DNA of 64,000 nucleotides from Cylindrotheca closterium (GCA_933822405.4 CAKOGP040002025.1:1-64000), one strand, 5' to 3'. Numbered from the stretch's first letter, positions 1 to 9,851 are shown. Notes: generated by a model not told the origin, from the sequence alone. Numbers and translations: made by a program.

Positions 1-253
1 CCTTTACCAACTTCTTTCACAACCTCTTTGGTACGTAGCTTTCCACTGTCCTGCTACTGTACCTTCTTTGCATACGTACTTGGGCGTTCCGATCAGTCCG
101 TCCTTCGCTAGCCAACACCTGCAGTATTTACGGGGTTTCTATTTTGCCGGAACCTTTTTAAAATGCGTGCAGTGAGCGCTTAAAATTCGGTCATGAAACC
201 CCAATTTTCCTGGCGCAGACACACAAACTTCCTTCACAACGAAACTAAGTATC

Positions 254-1498
254 ATGTGCCAGAACTCCAATAGCGCCTTTAGTGATTCTACAATTGACCC
301 CCTTGTCCTTCGAGAGCTGGAACGTTACGACGACCTATCTCCACAGCACAACGACGTCGTCATGCATCAAGCATCTGATATCCAACGAGTCTCCCTTCTT
401 GGAAAGGGGTCATACTGTGATGTCTTTCTGGTTATCTTGCGTTCAACAAAGGAACACCTTGCTATGAAAAAGCTAGATAAGAAGAAAATTGGATCTCAAC
501 AGGACTTCCTTGCCGCAGCCCCAGACCTGATCATCGAGGCACATTACCTTTCGAAGCTAGATCACCCGAACGTGATCAAGCTTAGAGGCGTATCTTCCCT
601 CCCTTTCTCCGAATCCTTTACCCAAGATAAGAATGGCTACTTTATGACCATGGATGTCATGGAAGAAACGCTCGAGGACCGACTTCACCGATGGCGAAAA
701 GACCCTTCCTGCTACACGCAGCGGAGAGGAATCTGTAGCCAGCTCATCAAGAAAGCAAAGAAGAAGCTCGATGTACCGAGCATGTACGGTCGCCTCGAGA
801 CTGTGGCTCTCGGTATTGTAGATGCCATGGAATACATCCATGGACAGTGTATCACCGTTAATGACCTTAAGCCAGCCAATATCGGTTTCCATGGAGAAAC
901 TGGCAACGTATGCCTGTTTGACTTCGGGTTTGCCAGAGATCTCGCGATTTGTCCTCCTGATGAAATCTATGGAACACCTCGATACATGGCCCCTGAAGTC
1001 TTGAAGGGAGAAGGCTACTCATTGAAGTCTGATGTCTATTCTTTCGGTGTAATGCTGCATGAGGTGACATCTTTGTGCAAAAGGGAGGGATCAAAGAAAG
1101 TATCTGTTGAAAATCATTCCGATTTGATGGTTATATGTGAATCTTTGTCAGAGTTGTCGCTGCACAATATTCCTTGTCGGAGAGTTACAGCGCTAATTGA
1201 GATCTGTCTGTCGGATGACCCAGAAAGACGCCCTTCGTTTGAGTGTATAGGGGCAACTTTGAGAGCAATCTTGACACCTGACACAACTACAAAATTGCAA
1301 ACGAAACTTTCACTCATCTCCGAAACGGACGCATCTGGAACCCTTCCCGATTTGGACACAGAAACTTTTGGATACCGTAACTGGTATTCTTCCCCACTAA
1401 AAGATTCATTGCAGACAGAGTCCAACAGCACACTGGACACTCTCCCAGAGTGTAGCATCAACGAGGAGCTATCTACATTGCGAAACGTAGAATGGTAA
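254..1498 (+). CDS. TKL-like serine/threonine protein kinase (kinase 1)
   Basis: A 414-residue intronless kinase. The Gly-rich loop LLGKGSYCDVFLV is at about residues 48-60, the ATP-anchoring Lys is in LAMKKLD, and the helix-C Glu is in LIIEAHYLSKLDHPN. The catalytic loop reads TVNDLKPAN instead of HRDLKPxN, so the catalytic Asp and Asn are kept but His-Arg are replaced. DFGFAR and GTPRYMAPEVL (activation segment and APE) are present, followed by DVYSFGVMLHE, which is typical of TKL/MAPKKK-type kinases. A Ser/Thr-rich C-terminal tail of about 70 residues has no recognised domain. It is a diverged paralogue of the two kinases that follow, sharing the tail-end 'EW' and the phrase GEGYSLKSDVYSFG. 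Start ATG at 254. Loss of the HRD arginine suggests activation does not depend on activation-loop phosphorylation (inference). Substrate unknown. Confidence 0.9.
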   Translation: MCQNSNSAFSDSTIDPLVLRELERYDDLSPQHNDVVMHQASDIQRVSLLGKGSYCDVFLVILRSTKEHLAMKKLDKKKIGSQQDFLAAAPDLIIEAHYLSKLDHPNVIKLRGVSSLPFSESFTQDKNGYFMTMDVMEETLEDRLHRWRKDPSCYTQRRGICSQLIKKAKKKLDVPSMYGRLETVALGIVDAMEYIHGQCITVNDLKPANIGFHGETGNVCLFDFGFARDLAICPPDEIYGTPRYMAPEVLKGEGYSLKSDVYSFGVMLHEVTSLCKREGSKKVSVENHSDLMVICESLSELSLHNIPCRRVTALIEICLSDDPERRPSFECIGATLRAILTPDTTTKLQTKLSLISETDASGTLPDLDTETFGYRNWYSSPLKDSLQTESNSTLDTLPECSINEELSTLRNVEW

Positions 1499-2357
1499 AC
1501 AACTTCCAAGGAATATGGACCAGATACAAATGCAATAGAAGCGTACAATATATGCCACATCAGAGCGATTGATGGCAATTACGATGTTGTTGAATTCGTA
1601 CAAGCCCACTCATCAATCCTTGACTGAAGGATTTCAGATATGTATATTTGCCATGTAACGTGAACAATAGACAACAGAATTTATTCTTTCTCTGAGCAAC
1701 CACCACTGTTTGGTCCTCTCCCTTTTTTCCACGAAAAAGCATTTGGGACCATCACCAATGCATATGTATCATTTCAAGAATAAGAGTCTTCAGTCGCTTC
1801 ATATCTTCCTCCGAATCGTGCTTCGACGTTTCTATGCTTCTTTAGCCTTGCTCGGTGTCAATGGAATGCATATGTCTGAGAGGAGAAAAGCAAAAAGGTC
1901 CCACACGTAGTTCTACAAGCAATATCTGCTTTATCCTTGTTGGCGAATGACTCGTATTCTCGTTGACATTTGGCTCCATCGAAGGAGGAGGTATTGCATA
2001 GCTGTTACGCTTGATGTGCTCACCGAGATTGGACTCGATGAACAATATGGAAGCACTGCAGTAATCAAGCATCGTGTAAGACTATGAAAAATCCATGGCT
2101 ACATGCAGCATTATACAATTGAAGATACTATGGATTAGTAGTAACTTCTGTCCATTGATAAACCGATGTTCGTGAGGGGTTTCAGCGCGAACAAATGGGT
2201 AGAAAGCCATTGTAATTGCTTCGATTGGTTCAAGTAGCTTGATTGTTTCGTGGAACTTGGAGATGCTCCGTAGTGCAGCCCCGCTCTTCGTAACAGGTTT
2301 CTTCCCTATCTGTTATTGCAACATAGAAGCCTGGTTGAATGTCTTACTTGAGGGTCT
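1499..2357. other. Intergenic, no gene seen
   Basis: About 860 bases between the tail-to-tail kinase 1 and kinase 2. Only short open frames, none with recognisable features. Confidence 0.6.
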
Positions 2358-3611
2358 CTACCATTCGGCACTGTTGTTAAACACTTCATTTCCATCAAAT
2401 TCATCATCCGACAGAGAAGATTCGGGAGAAGTGCAACATGAACAGGTGTCAGAAGCTCCAATCGCGCCAATTTGAGACTTCAGAGCTGAGATGTCACCAA
2501 GATGGTGATCTTTTGACTTCACTGCGGATGATAAGATTTCGTTCAGAGTCATACATATCACATCAAAAGTTGGACGCGATTCAGCATCATCCGAAATACA
2601 ATCTTCAATCAGCAATGCCGTATTGCGACATGGAATGATTTCCGTAGATGGCTTTGGCAGTGTATCACAAGCAGTCAACAGTTCTGCATGACTCGAAATA
2701 GACCGTTTTCTTGGTCTCCAGGAATGCTCGAGCGAAGCAATCTCGTGTAGCATGATTCCAAAGGAATACACATCAGTCTTCAATGAGTAGCCTTCCCCTA
2801 TTAAAACTTCGGGGGCCATGTATCGGGGAGTCCCACAGATTTCTCCGTCACTGCAAAGGGAAAGTTCTCTTGCGAAACCAAAGTCAAGCAGACATACTTT
2901 GCCTGTTTCCGCATGGAAACCAACATTGGCGGGCTTCAGATCCCTCAAAACAATATCTTGCTCGTGCATGTACTTCATGGCTTCTGCAATACCGACAGCT
3001 GCGGTCTCAATTCGACCATACATGCTTTCCACGTTCAGCTTTTTTCGTTTCCCGCTTAGTCTGTTCTTGAGTCCTTTCTTTTTGTTGTCAAAGGAACTCT
3101 TAGCATCGTACCATTTGGGAATTCGGTCTCTTAGTGTGTCTTGCATGACGTCCATGGTGATAAAATAGCCGTCTCCATCCTCGCCAAACGACGCGGAGAA
3201 AGGAGTGGAAGAAACACCTCGGATCTTGATGATATTTGGATGGTCGAGCTTTGAGAGATAGTGAGCTTCCATAATGAGGTCTGTAGCCGCTCTATAGAAC
3301 TGCTCGGTGGACTCGATATTGCCTTCGTCCAAGCGCTTCATTGCGAGCTGCATTTTTGTAGACTGAGCAACGACGAGAGAGACGTTGCAAAAGGCTCCGT
3401 TGCCGAGAGGCGATATTATTTTAATATCTGAGGCTGCGTGTCGCACAATCCTGTCTTGTCCTTCGATTAGGTGGTCGTACCGTTCGAGCTCTAGCACAAC
3501 ACTAGCAGTGATGATAGATGAGTCTAAAACCATTTCGGATCGTAGACTTGTGACAGTATCGTACCAGAGATTTGAGATATTATGGGGTTTTTCACTTTCG
3601 GATTGATTCAT
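2358..3611 (-). CDS. TKL-like protein kinase (kinase 2, left arm of inverted duplication)
   Basis: A 417-residue kinase read from the ATG at 3611; a GTG further upstream at 3623 is not needed. Gly-loop PLGNGAFCNVSLV, Lys in LAMKRLDE, catalytic loop LRDLKPAN (HRD with His replaced by Leu), DFGFAR, GTPRYMAPEVL and DVYSFGIMLHE are all present. A basic insert (KKKGLKNRLSGKRKK) lies before the catalytic loop, and a Cys/Ser/Asp-rich tail contains CSCCTSPESSLSDDE. From the residues EKPHN to the stop (1236 nt) the protein is identical to kinase 3, in inverted orientation 3 kb away. The N-terminus MNQSES differs from kinase 3. An intact frame in both arms suggests recent duplication of a functional gene. 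Confidence 0.9.
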   Translation of the reverse strand: MNQSESEKPHNISNLWYDTVTSLRSEMVLDSSIITASVVLELERYDHLIEGQDRIVRHAASDIKIISPLGNGAFCNVSLVVAQSTKMQLAMKRLDEGNIESTEQFYRAATDLIMEAHYLSKLDHPNIIKIRGVSSTPFSASFGEDGDGYFITMDVMQDTLRDRIPKWYDAKSSFDNKKKGLKNRLSGKRKKLNVESMYGRIETAAVGIAEAMKYMHEQDIVLRDLKPANVGFHAETGKVCLLDFGFARELSLCSDGEICGTPRYMAPEVLIGEGYSLKTDVYSFGIMLHEIASLEHSWRPRKRSISSHAELLTACDTLPKPSTEIIPCRNTALLIEDCISDDAESRPTFDVICMTLNEILSSAVKSKDHHLGDISALKSQIGAIGASDTCSCCTSPESSLSDDEFDGNEVFNNSAEW

Positions 3612-3613
3612 TC
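2358..3613 (-). repeat. Left arm of a large inverted duplication carrying a kinase gene
   Basis: Pairs with 6583-7856 on the other strand. The translated proteins are identical over 411 residues, and the opposite-strand frames are also identical, so nucleotide identity must be close to 100%. Just beyond the stop codon the arms differ by a 3-base indel and then lose similarity. At the 5' end they differ by a 4-base indel that includes the kinase 2 ATG and by a roughly 10-base indel. Confidence 0.9.
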
Positions 3614-4080
3614 GTTTGGTCACTTTCGAAAAATTTGCACTTTGGTCCTGTCATCAAGGTCCTGTGAGATTTGTCTCGCCGAGTTCCTCCGAAAAAAAAA
3701 TATTTTATTAATGAAGTTGCCCTTTGCGAAAAACTTGAGTCATTGAAGAAAACAACTCCTGACAATCCCTAAAACGTCAATCCATTGCTGTACCATACTG
3801 TATGTAGAAGCGAGCCGAATGCAGTCATACCCAACTTTCCACTTCCGGCTCAAAATGAACTCCTCCTACAGGAACACCCGGCAAATGTTCAGACCGAGTA
3901 TTTTCGGGACACTGATCGCAAAGTTTGACGTGCTCGTGCCCGGAGATATAAAATTATATTTTTAGCTTCGAAAAATCTATGTTATTTCCCTTTAACTATT
4001 AATGACATATTATTATGTGATGATTTATCAAATAGGGACTTATGGACACAGATGACCGATTGGTCATTGTGACTTTTTCT
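3612..4080. other. Intergenic spacer, AT-rich
   Basis: Upstream flank of kinase 2. No gene or structured repeat seen before the palindromic array that starts at 4081. Confidence 0.5.
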
Positions 4081-5627
4081 GAGTTATAACTCAGATCACA
4101 ACGGAATCCTGAGTTATAACTCACGGCGTTGAGTTATAACTCAAACGTGTGAGTACGTCTGAGTTATAACTCAAACGTGTGAGTTATAACTCAAACGTGT
4201 GAGTTATAACTCAAACGTACTCAGAAAATGTCAGGGGGATGATGTTCTCCAATGGGGGAAGGGCAGCTTCAAGAGAGATGCAACACAGCCTCCAAAGAAA
4301 ACCACGAATAAGTAACGTGCTCGGCTTCGCCATGAAACTTTTAATCGTCGATTGAAGTGCTTTTTATTATTTTGGACGACAGGTTCAAATATTCGAGAGA
4401 CAAACATCAAAAATGTGTCCTTGCAGTTGTTGGAACAGTCCAATTCAAAATGAATAACGGTCACCCTCTCTTTGAAATAGGATAATTTACCACATATCTA
4501 ATACAATTTTATTACTACTTGCTAGTCCTCAGACATCGGCGATTCTTCCACCTGCTTCTTTGTTTCCTCCTCCTTTTCGGCCATTGCTACTTTCATACGT
4601 TGTTCATAGAGCAACAAGTTTTCTTTCTTTTTCTCTTTCTTTTCTTCCTTCTTCAATTTAGCCAGCTTCTTCATTCTTTTATCCTCCAGACAGTTGCGGT
4701 ACTTTTGAAATCTAATTTCTTGTTGAATCCGCTCTCTGAATTTTCGTTTTTTGAATGGGTGGTATTCAACCCTAGTTTCTTGAAACTCCGATGCTGTGAG
4801 GCCAACATGATTTTTTTCTGTTTTGCCCTGGTCAAATAAAACTTGAGCTCGCCACGTGCGTTATGGGTGGTTGTTGGGTGCTTGGCCAGGTCATCAGCCA
4901 AAATCAAATCTTCCTGTAACGATTTGTCTCTTGCCTTGTTGTGAGCATTGCGCAAGGTCGTCCATGGCGATGTCAGAATTTTTAGTAGAAATAACATGTT
5001 GAGTGTAGTTTTTTTTCATTAGCAGAATCAAGCACAGCAACAAACGCAACAGCACGAGCGTCGTTCACCACGGCATCGTTTGGCCCTCCCTTGGCTTGAA
5101 GTTCCGTTGCCAGCTGCGTCTCCGTGTTTGCTGACATGTCAACTCCCCGTTCATCCAGCAAATCAACGTATTCTTTCCAACCAAAACCCTTTCTTCTGAC
5201 CTTGTCGGTGAGGAAGCGGCTGAAAGTCTCTCTCCTTTCACCTCCTGCCTCGCCGTAGAACTCGTTTTTGTCCCAATGATGTTGCGTGACAAGTTCTTTT
5301 ATAGGGTTTGGATCTGGAAAAGTACTGGACTGTATCTTTTGGTGAAAGTAGTCGTTGGTCCGCCAGCTCGAATTTCCAGCAACGGTTTTGGAAAAGGGGG
5401 AAGCTCGGCTCGGTGAGTAAAATCTCACACGTTTGAGTAAAATCTCACACGTTTGAGTAAAAACTCACACGTTTGAGTTATAACTCACACGTTTGAGTTA
5501 TAACTCACACGTTTGAGTTATAACTCACACGTTTGAGTAAAAACTCACACGTATAACTCAAACGTGTGAGTTTTTACTCAAGGATTCCCTCGCAATGAGT
5601 TATAAAACTCCCAACTTCAGGATTCCG
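4081..5627. mobile_element. Fold-back-like element with inverted palindromic arrays at both ends
   Basis: The left end has six perfect copies of GAGTTATAACTC (4081, 4111, 4131, 4161, 4181, 4201), spaced by AAACGTGT to give a 20-base period. The right end (5415-5590) has three perfect copies (5475, 5495, 5515) and several variants (GAGTAAAATCTC, GAGTAAAAACTC), spaced by ACACGTTT, the reverse complement of the left spacer. CGGAATCCTGA at 4102-4112 is matched by its reverse complement TCAGGATTCCG at 5617-5627. Long repeat-built inverted termini are the hallmark of fold-back elements. The interior carries a lysine-rich coding remnant. No target-site duplication is obvious and I recognise no transposase. 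Confidence 0.6.
4525..5428 (-). pseudogene. Coding remnant inside the fold-back-like element
   Basis: Three minus-strand open segments in different frames follow one another. The first (5428-4982) contains HWDKNEFYGEAGGERRE and GWKEYVDLLDERGVDM. The second (4997-4671) contains NAHNKARDKSLQEDL and RAKQKKIMLASQHRS. The third (about 4690-4525) is strongly charged and coiled-coil-like (KKLAKLKKEEKKEKKKEN) and ends in SPMSED. The first join falls in an A-rich run, so either frameshift decay or small introns are possible. The first segment has no ATG of its own within the unique sequence. I do not recognise the family. A basic coiled-coil C-terminus is common in accessory proteins of DNA transposons, but that is only suggestive. 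Confidence 0.35.
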
Positions 5628-6160
5628 TCTATTGATATGATTTGGAATTCGAAGTTTCTTAATGACCCTGCGACCATCAAATGACCCGTTGTTATTTACA
5701 GAATTAGGATCAGAAAAGATCGAAAATAAAGTTGTTCTGTGAAAATGATATTGTTTAAAAACTGAAATATATTTAAGGCAGGGATCGCCAATTGAAAGAC
5801 ATCAGAATTCCCACAGTCGACCCCGCGCGGTACGGATTTTCGTCATTTGCCGGGTGTTCCAGGTGAGATCAATTTTTGGCGGGACTATTGAAGTGCTTTC
5901 ACACTAAGCATTGAAGGTACAATAATTGGGATGAAAAAAACTGAATTCAGGCCAAGAATGATCCTCCTTCCGAATCTCATCTTCCTAATGGCACGATCTA
6001 CAGCTCTAGCACATCTCTCGTTTTCTCCTCTCTCTGCATCCATTTCGCTTTTGTCTGAACTTTCATTTTGCCGTTGCTGGTTTCGCATTTGCCATCTCGT
6101 GTGGCGCCAGATCACTCTGTAAAAATCGTGTTTATGTCGAACGAAAGATGCTGTCTGTTA
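5628..6160. other. Spacer with a decayed dispersed repeat
   Basis: No gene. Roughly 5920-6118, read on the minus strand, resembles 19985-20150 on the plus strand; both contain the string GAAGATGAGATTCGGAAGGA. In each place this lies directly next to a copy of the hairpin repeat. Confidence 0.45.
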
Positions 6161-6373
6161 AAAAAATAAAAAAGTCTCAAAACACGATTACTACAGTACA
6201 AATTGAATTACCACAACAAAAGTGGGTGAATTCAATCTCAGTCAATAAACTGGGCATCATTGCCTCGGCGCATCGACAACAACTTTTGACGGTCGAAGGC
6301 CGTTCGGACTTTGTCCGTCTGTAACACAATGTAGTCAAAGAGATCGAACAGTGTGCCTGCGGTCTACGTTGGA
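6161..6373 (+). repeat. Partial copy (C) of the multi-hairpin element
   Basis: Matches the second half of the element at 19805-19971 and the copy at 8205-8404. It keeps the ATTGAATT...AATTCAAT hairpin and the GACGG...CCGTC hairpin, and ends in GTGTGCCTGCGGTCTACGTTGGA (in two parts: GTGTGCCTGCGG, then TCTACGTTGGA). It sits directly upstream of kinase 3 in the same orientation as the copy downstream of that gene. Confidence 0.75.
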
Positions 6374-6459
6374 TTACTACAGAGTGGGCGCCAGATATTT
6401 GACGTCAGAAACACTTTTTTTAATTTTATCGACGAAATTGTTGAGTGAGTCAGTGTTAA

Positions 6460-7848
6460 ATGCTGCGGTATGTATTATCCGGAGGAATATATGGTTCATG
6501 GTGTTCCAGGAATTATTTTAATATACACGTTTTTATTAATTATAAAAATACACGTACGAACTGTATGCAGTCTTTGGAGGACAAACGAATCAATCCGAAA
6601 GTGAAGGAGGCAGAAAAACCCCATAATATCTCAAATCTCTGGTACGATACTGTCACAAGTCTACGATCCGAAATGGTTTTAGACTCATCTATCATCACTG
6701 CTAGTGTTGTGCTAGAGCTCGAACGGTACGACCACCTAATCGAAGGACAAGACAGGATTGTGCGACACGCAGCCTCAGATATTAAAATAATATCGCCTCT
6801 CGGCAACGGAGCCTTTTGCAACGTCTCTCTCGTCGTTGCTCAGTCTACAAAAATGCAGCTCGCAATGAAGCGCTTGGACGAAGGCAATATCGAGTCCACC
6901 GAGCAGTTCTATAGAGCGGCTACAGACCTCATTATGGAAGCTCACTATCTCTCAAAGCTCGACCATCCAAATATCATCAAGATCCGAGGTGTTTCTTCCA
7001 CTCCTTTCTCCGCGTCGTTTGGCGAGGATGGAGACGGCTATTTTATCACCATGGACGTCATGCAAGACACACTAAGAGACCGAATTCCCAAATGGTACGA
7101 TGCTAAGAGTTCCTTTGACAACAAAAAGAAAGGACTCAAGAACAGACTAAGCGGGAAACGAAAAAAGCTGAACGTGGAAAGCATGTATGGTCGAATTGAG
7201 ACCGCAGCTGTCGGTATTGCAGAAGCCATGAAGTACATGCACGAGCAAGATATTGTTTTGAGGGATCTGAAGCCCGCCAATGTTGGTTTCCATGCGGAAA
7301 CAGGCAAAGTATGTCTGCTTGACTTTGGTTTCGCAAGAGAACTTTCCCTTTGCAGTGACGGAGAAATCTGTGGGACTCCCCGATACATGGCCCCCGAAGT
7401 TTTAATAGGGGAAGGCTACTCATTGAAGACTGATGTGTATTCCTTTGGAATCATGCTACACGAGATTGCTTCGCTCGAGCATTCCTGGAGACCAAGAAAA
7501 CGGTCTATTTCGAGTCATGCAGAACTGTTGACTGCTTGTGATACACTGCCAAAGCCATCTACGGAAATCATTCCATGTCGCAATACGGCATTGCTGATTG
7601 AAGATTGTATTTCGGATGATGCTGAATCGCGTCCAACTTTTGATGTGATATGTATGACTCTGAACGAAATCTTATCATCCGCAGTGAAGTCAAAAGATCA
7701 CCATCTTGGTGACATCTCAGCTCTGAAGTCTCAAATTGGCGCGATTGGAGCTTCTGACACCTGTTCATGTTGCACTTCTCCCGAATCTTCTCTGTCGGAT
7801 GATGAATTTGATGGAAATGAAGTGTTTAACAACAGTGCCGAATGGTAG
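6460..7848 (+). CDS. TKL-like protein kinase (kinase 3, right arm of inverted duplication)
   Basis: 462 residues from the ATG at 6460, or about 426 from the in-frame ATG at 6568. From EKPHN onward it is identical to kinase 2: Gly-loop PLGNGAFCNVSLV, LAMKRLDE, LRDLKPAN, DFGFAR, APE and tail CSCCTSPESS. The first roughly 50 residues are unrelated to kinase 2, because a 4-base loss removed the ATG used there and a roughly 10-base insertion links the conserved body to a new upstream frame (VKEAEKPHN). The gene lies between direct copies of the hairpin repeat (6161-6373 and 8205-8404). It may be expressed from a new promoter. Function as for kinase 2. Confidence 0.85.
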   Translation: MLRYVLSGGIYGSWCSRNYFNIHVFINYKNTRTNCMQSLEDKRINPKVKEAEKPHNISNLWYDTVTSLRSEMVLDSSIITASVVLELERYDHLIEGQDRIVRHAASDIKIISPLGNGAFCNVSLVVAQSTKMQLAMKRLDEGNIESTEQFYRAATDLIMEAHYLSKLDHPNIIKIRGVSSTPFSASFGEDGDGYFITMDVMQDTLRDRIPKWYDAKSSFDNKKKGLKNRLSGKRKKLNVESMYGRIETAAVGIAEAMKYMHEQDIVLRDLKPANVGFHAETGKVCLLDFGFARELSLCSDGEICGTPRYMAPEVLIGEGYSLKTDVYSFGIMLHEIASLEHSWRPRKRSISSHAELLTACDTLPKPSTEIIPCRNTALLIEDCISDDAESRPTFDVICMTLNEILSSAVKSKDHHLGDISALKSQIGAIGASDTCSCCTSPESSLSDDEFDGNEVFNNSAEW

Positions 7849-7856
7849 ACGAGACC
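6583..7856 (+). repeat. Right arm of the inverted kinase duplication
   Basis: Inverted partner of 2358-3613. The arms are about 1.25 kb long with a 3-kb spacer, so they could form a very large hairpin or serve as a recombination substrate. Confidence 0.9.
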
Positions 7857-8204
7857 CTCCTATCGTAGCACTGTCGTACTAGATGTGACTGCAAATGTAG
7901 ATGAATGAGAAAGTGTGATCTAGTTTATTCTAGTATTAGAAGGGGACGACTTTGAAGGAATCGATCGATTTCAGATCCATGAGCATGTCAGAGCCAAAGT
8001 TGAGAGTATTCAGTTTTTATTTCTCAGTGCTCAGTGTTTAGTATATTCAATTGACTGTTGCTATTCTTGGTCTGAGAAGTCAGTCTCTTCTTCATCTAGC
8101 AAGTACAACAATAGCGGATACCGGTACTCGTAGGTACTCGTACCTAGAAAACTGTACTGAAACTTTACAAAATACGACCCTATCTAACATTTTTTAAAAT
8201 ATAA

Positions 8205-8404
8205 AAAAAATTAAAAAGTCGCAAAACACGATTACTACAAATTGAATTACCACGACACAAGTGGGTGAATTCAATCTCAGTCGTCGATAAACTGGGCATC
8301 ATTGCCTCGGCGCATCGACAACAACTTTTGACGGTCAAAGGCCGTTCGGCCTTCGTCCGTCTGTAACACAAAGAGATCGAACAGTGTGCCTACGGTCTAC
8401 GTTG
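8205..8404 (+). repeat. Partial copy (D) of the multi-hairpin element
   Basis: Starts near CGCAAAACACGATTACTACA and runs to TCTACGTTGGA. Compared with copy C it lacks a short stretch (ATGTAGTCA) and has a few substitutions. The stems stay paired; for example GGCC/GGCC is intact here, whereas copy C has GGCC/GGAC. Confidence 0.75.
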
Positions 8405-9622
8405 GACAAAACTAGGCAGAAAAATGTTGGGCTTTTCGGCTAAAATTTCAAAATGCAACATTTAAAATTGGAACCTTTACCATAGTATCTTCATGCCTTT
8501 TCAACTATTCTAGATCAAGAGGACCAAGCACATTCTACGAACTTTGGCTACCGCTGTTAGATACCGTTATCTGTCGATTCAGTTGGATAGGAACGACTGA
8601 CTGGTGCTGTGATATGGACATTATCATTCGTCCCCAGATGAAGTCCAAATTGTGCTGATGCGGTATACGGTTATGATTCCTGCTATTGGAAACTGCACTA
8701 TTTTTAGTTTGTATCTATGCTACAGTAGTAGTTTTGTGTGTTCGTCGGAATCAAAGAATTCTTCTTCATCATCGTCATAGAGATAATGAAGCATGCTCAC
8801 TATTGATTCCAACATCCACTTGTGACTCAAGCACTCCCGGATTACCGTTACAAAGCACGCTGATTCAAATCCTCAGTCCGTCTGCAACGACAACAACAAT
8901 CGCAAATAGAAACAATGACGCATAAGTTGACTAGCGTGCTCCTTATCCTAGTGTATCTCCATGTACGATCCTTATTGCCTGATCTATCCAATCAATACTC
9001 ACTGTACTGCAAGACTCTGCTCTAGAAAAAACTATTCAGTACCTGATTGATTGCCCGTGGTCTTCTGAGGCTTTTCGATTTCGCCTCCTTTCTTGTGGAT
9101 GGGATCATTGCACTTATACTAGCAGCAGATTACACAGCCAGGAAGTGCGAACTATGACCGGCCGACAATATCAAGGATGCCTTCAACAACGAAATCGCTC
9201 CCCAATCTTGGCTCAGTATGACGCTCTTTTAGAATTCCCAGAAGCACACGTGACAATAGTACTCGTAGATTTTACTCTTCACAAAGAGGCCCCATTCTTG
9301 TATGAGGCAGGTCGTCGCCTTGCTACTAAAGCCGCAGTCGGAAGATAAACAATTAGTCACGAAGCGTCTGGATAGCGAGAAAATTGATTCAATCATCTCA
9401 AGATTTTCTGGTCGGAGCTATCGATCTGCTAGCTGGATACAGAACACGCTTATTCTTTCCAAACTCGTTTTTTAATGCTCCTCTTTGGATACGTCGACAT
9501 AATGATTATCTCCATGTATAACGATGGTGAAGAAGACTTCTTCGACTTTGAAGACCTTGTGCCTTTCTTTATGCTGACTCGCTGACCCAATACTAAAGGT
9601 GAGGATGTCACAGATGTTATTG
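8405..9622. other. Intergenic, no convincing gene
   Basis: Short open frames only. The plus-strand frame ending at 9348 has an ATG and a plausible composition (EFPEAHVTIVLVDFTLHKEA) but no recognisable family. The retrotransposon entered the right edge of this stretch. Confidence 0.5.
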
Positions 9623-9627
9623 CTGTA
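9623..9627. other. Target-site duplication, left copy (CTGTA)
   Basis: CTGTA directly precedes the 5' LTR and recurs at 16321-16325 directly after the 3' LTR. The copies are perfect, as expected for an element that has not recombined since insertion. Confidence 0.9.
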
Positions 9628-9813
9628 TGTTGGAATATTCGGACCCAGAGTCTGTACGCCGACCTAACGGAAGATGGGAGAATGAATAATGACCTCAAGA
9701 AAGGACGTCAAGAGAAGGGATCTCTTGACATCACAACTCATCAACTATATCTCTCTATATAACTTAACTACATAATCATATCGATCCTACCTGAAATCCA
9801 TTAGATTCACACA
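9628..9813 (+). repeat. 5' LTR
   Basis: 186 bp, starting TGTTGGAATATTC and ending ATTCACACA (TG...CA ends). It contains the TATA-like string TATATCTCTCTATATAAC at about 9747-9765, a plausible promoter core. Confidence 0.95.
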
Positions 9814-9851
9814 CGCTCCCTCTGCGTCTAATAGAATCGAATTGAAACTAC

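Noticed and set aside
2783..3168. Open frames opposite the kinase genes that are identical in both arms
   Set aside because: They are antisense shadows of kinases 2 and 3. Their identity reflects nucleotide identity of the arms, not separate genes.
4081..5590. 20-bp periodic arrays resembling a CRISPR array
   Set aside because: Spacers are constant (AAACGTGT) rather than unique, the repeats are 12-bp palindromes, and the context is a eukaryotic genome.
8686..9348. Possible small genes upstream of the retrotransposon
   Set aside because: The first frame lacks an ATG, and neither has a recognisable domain or a convincing splice partner.
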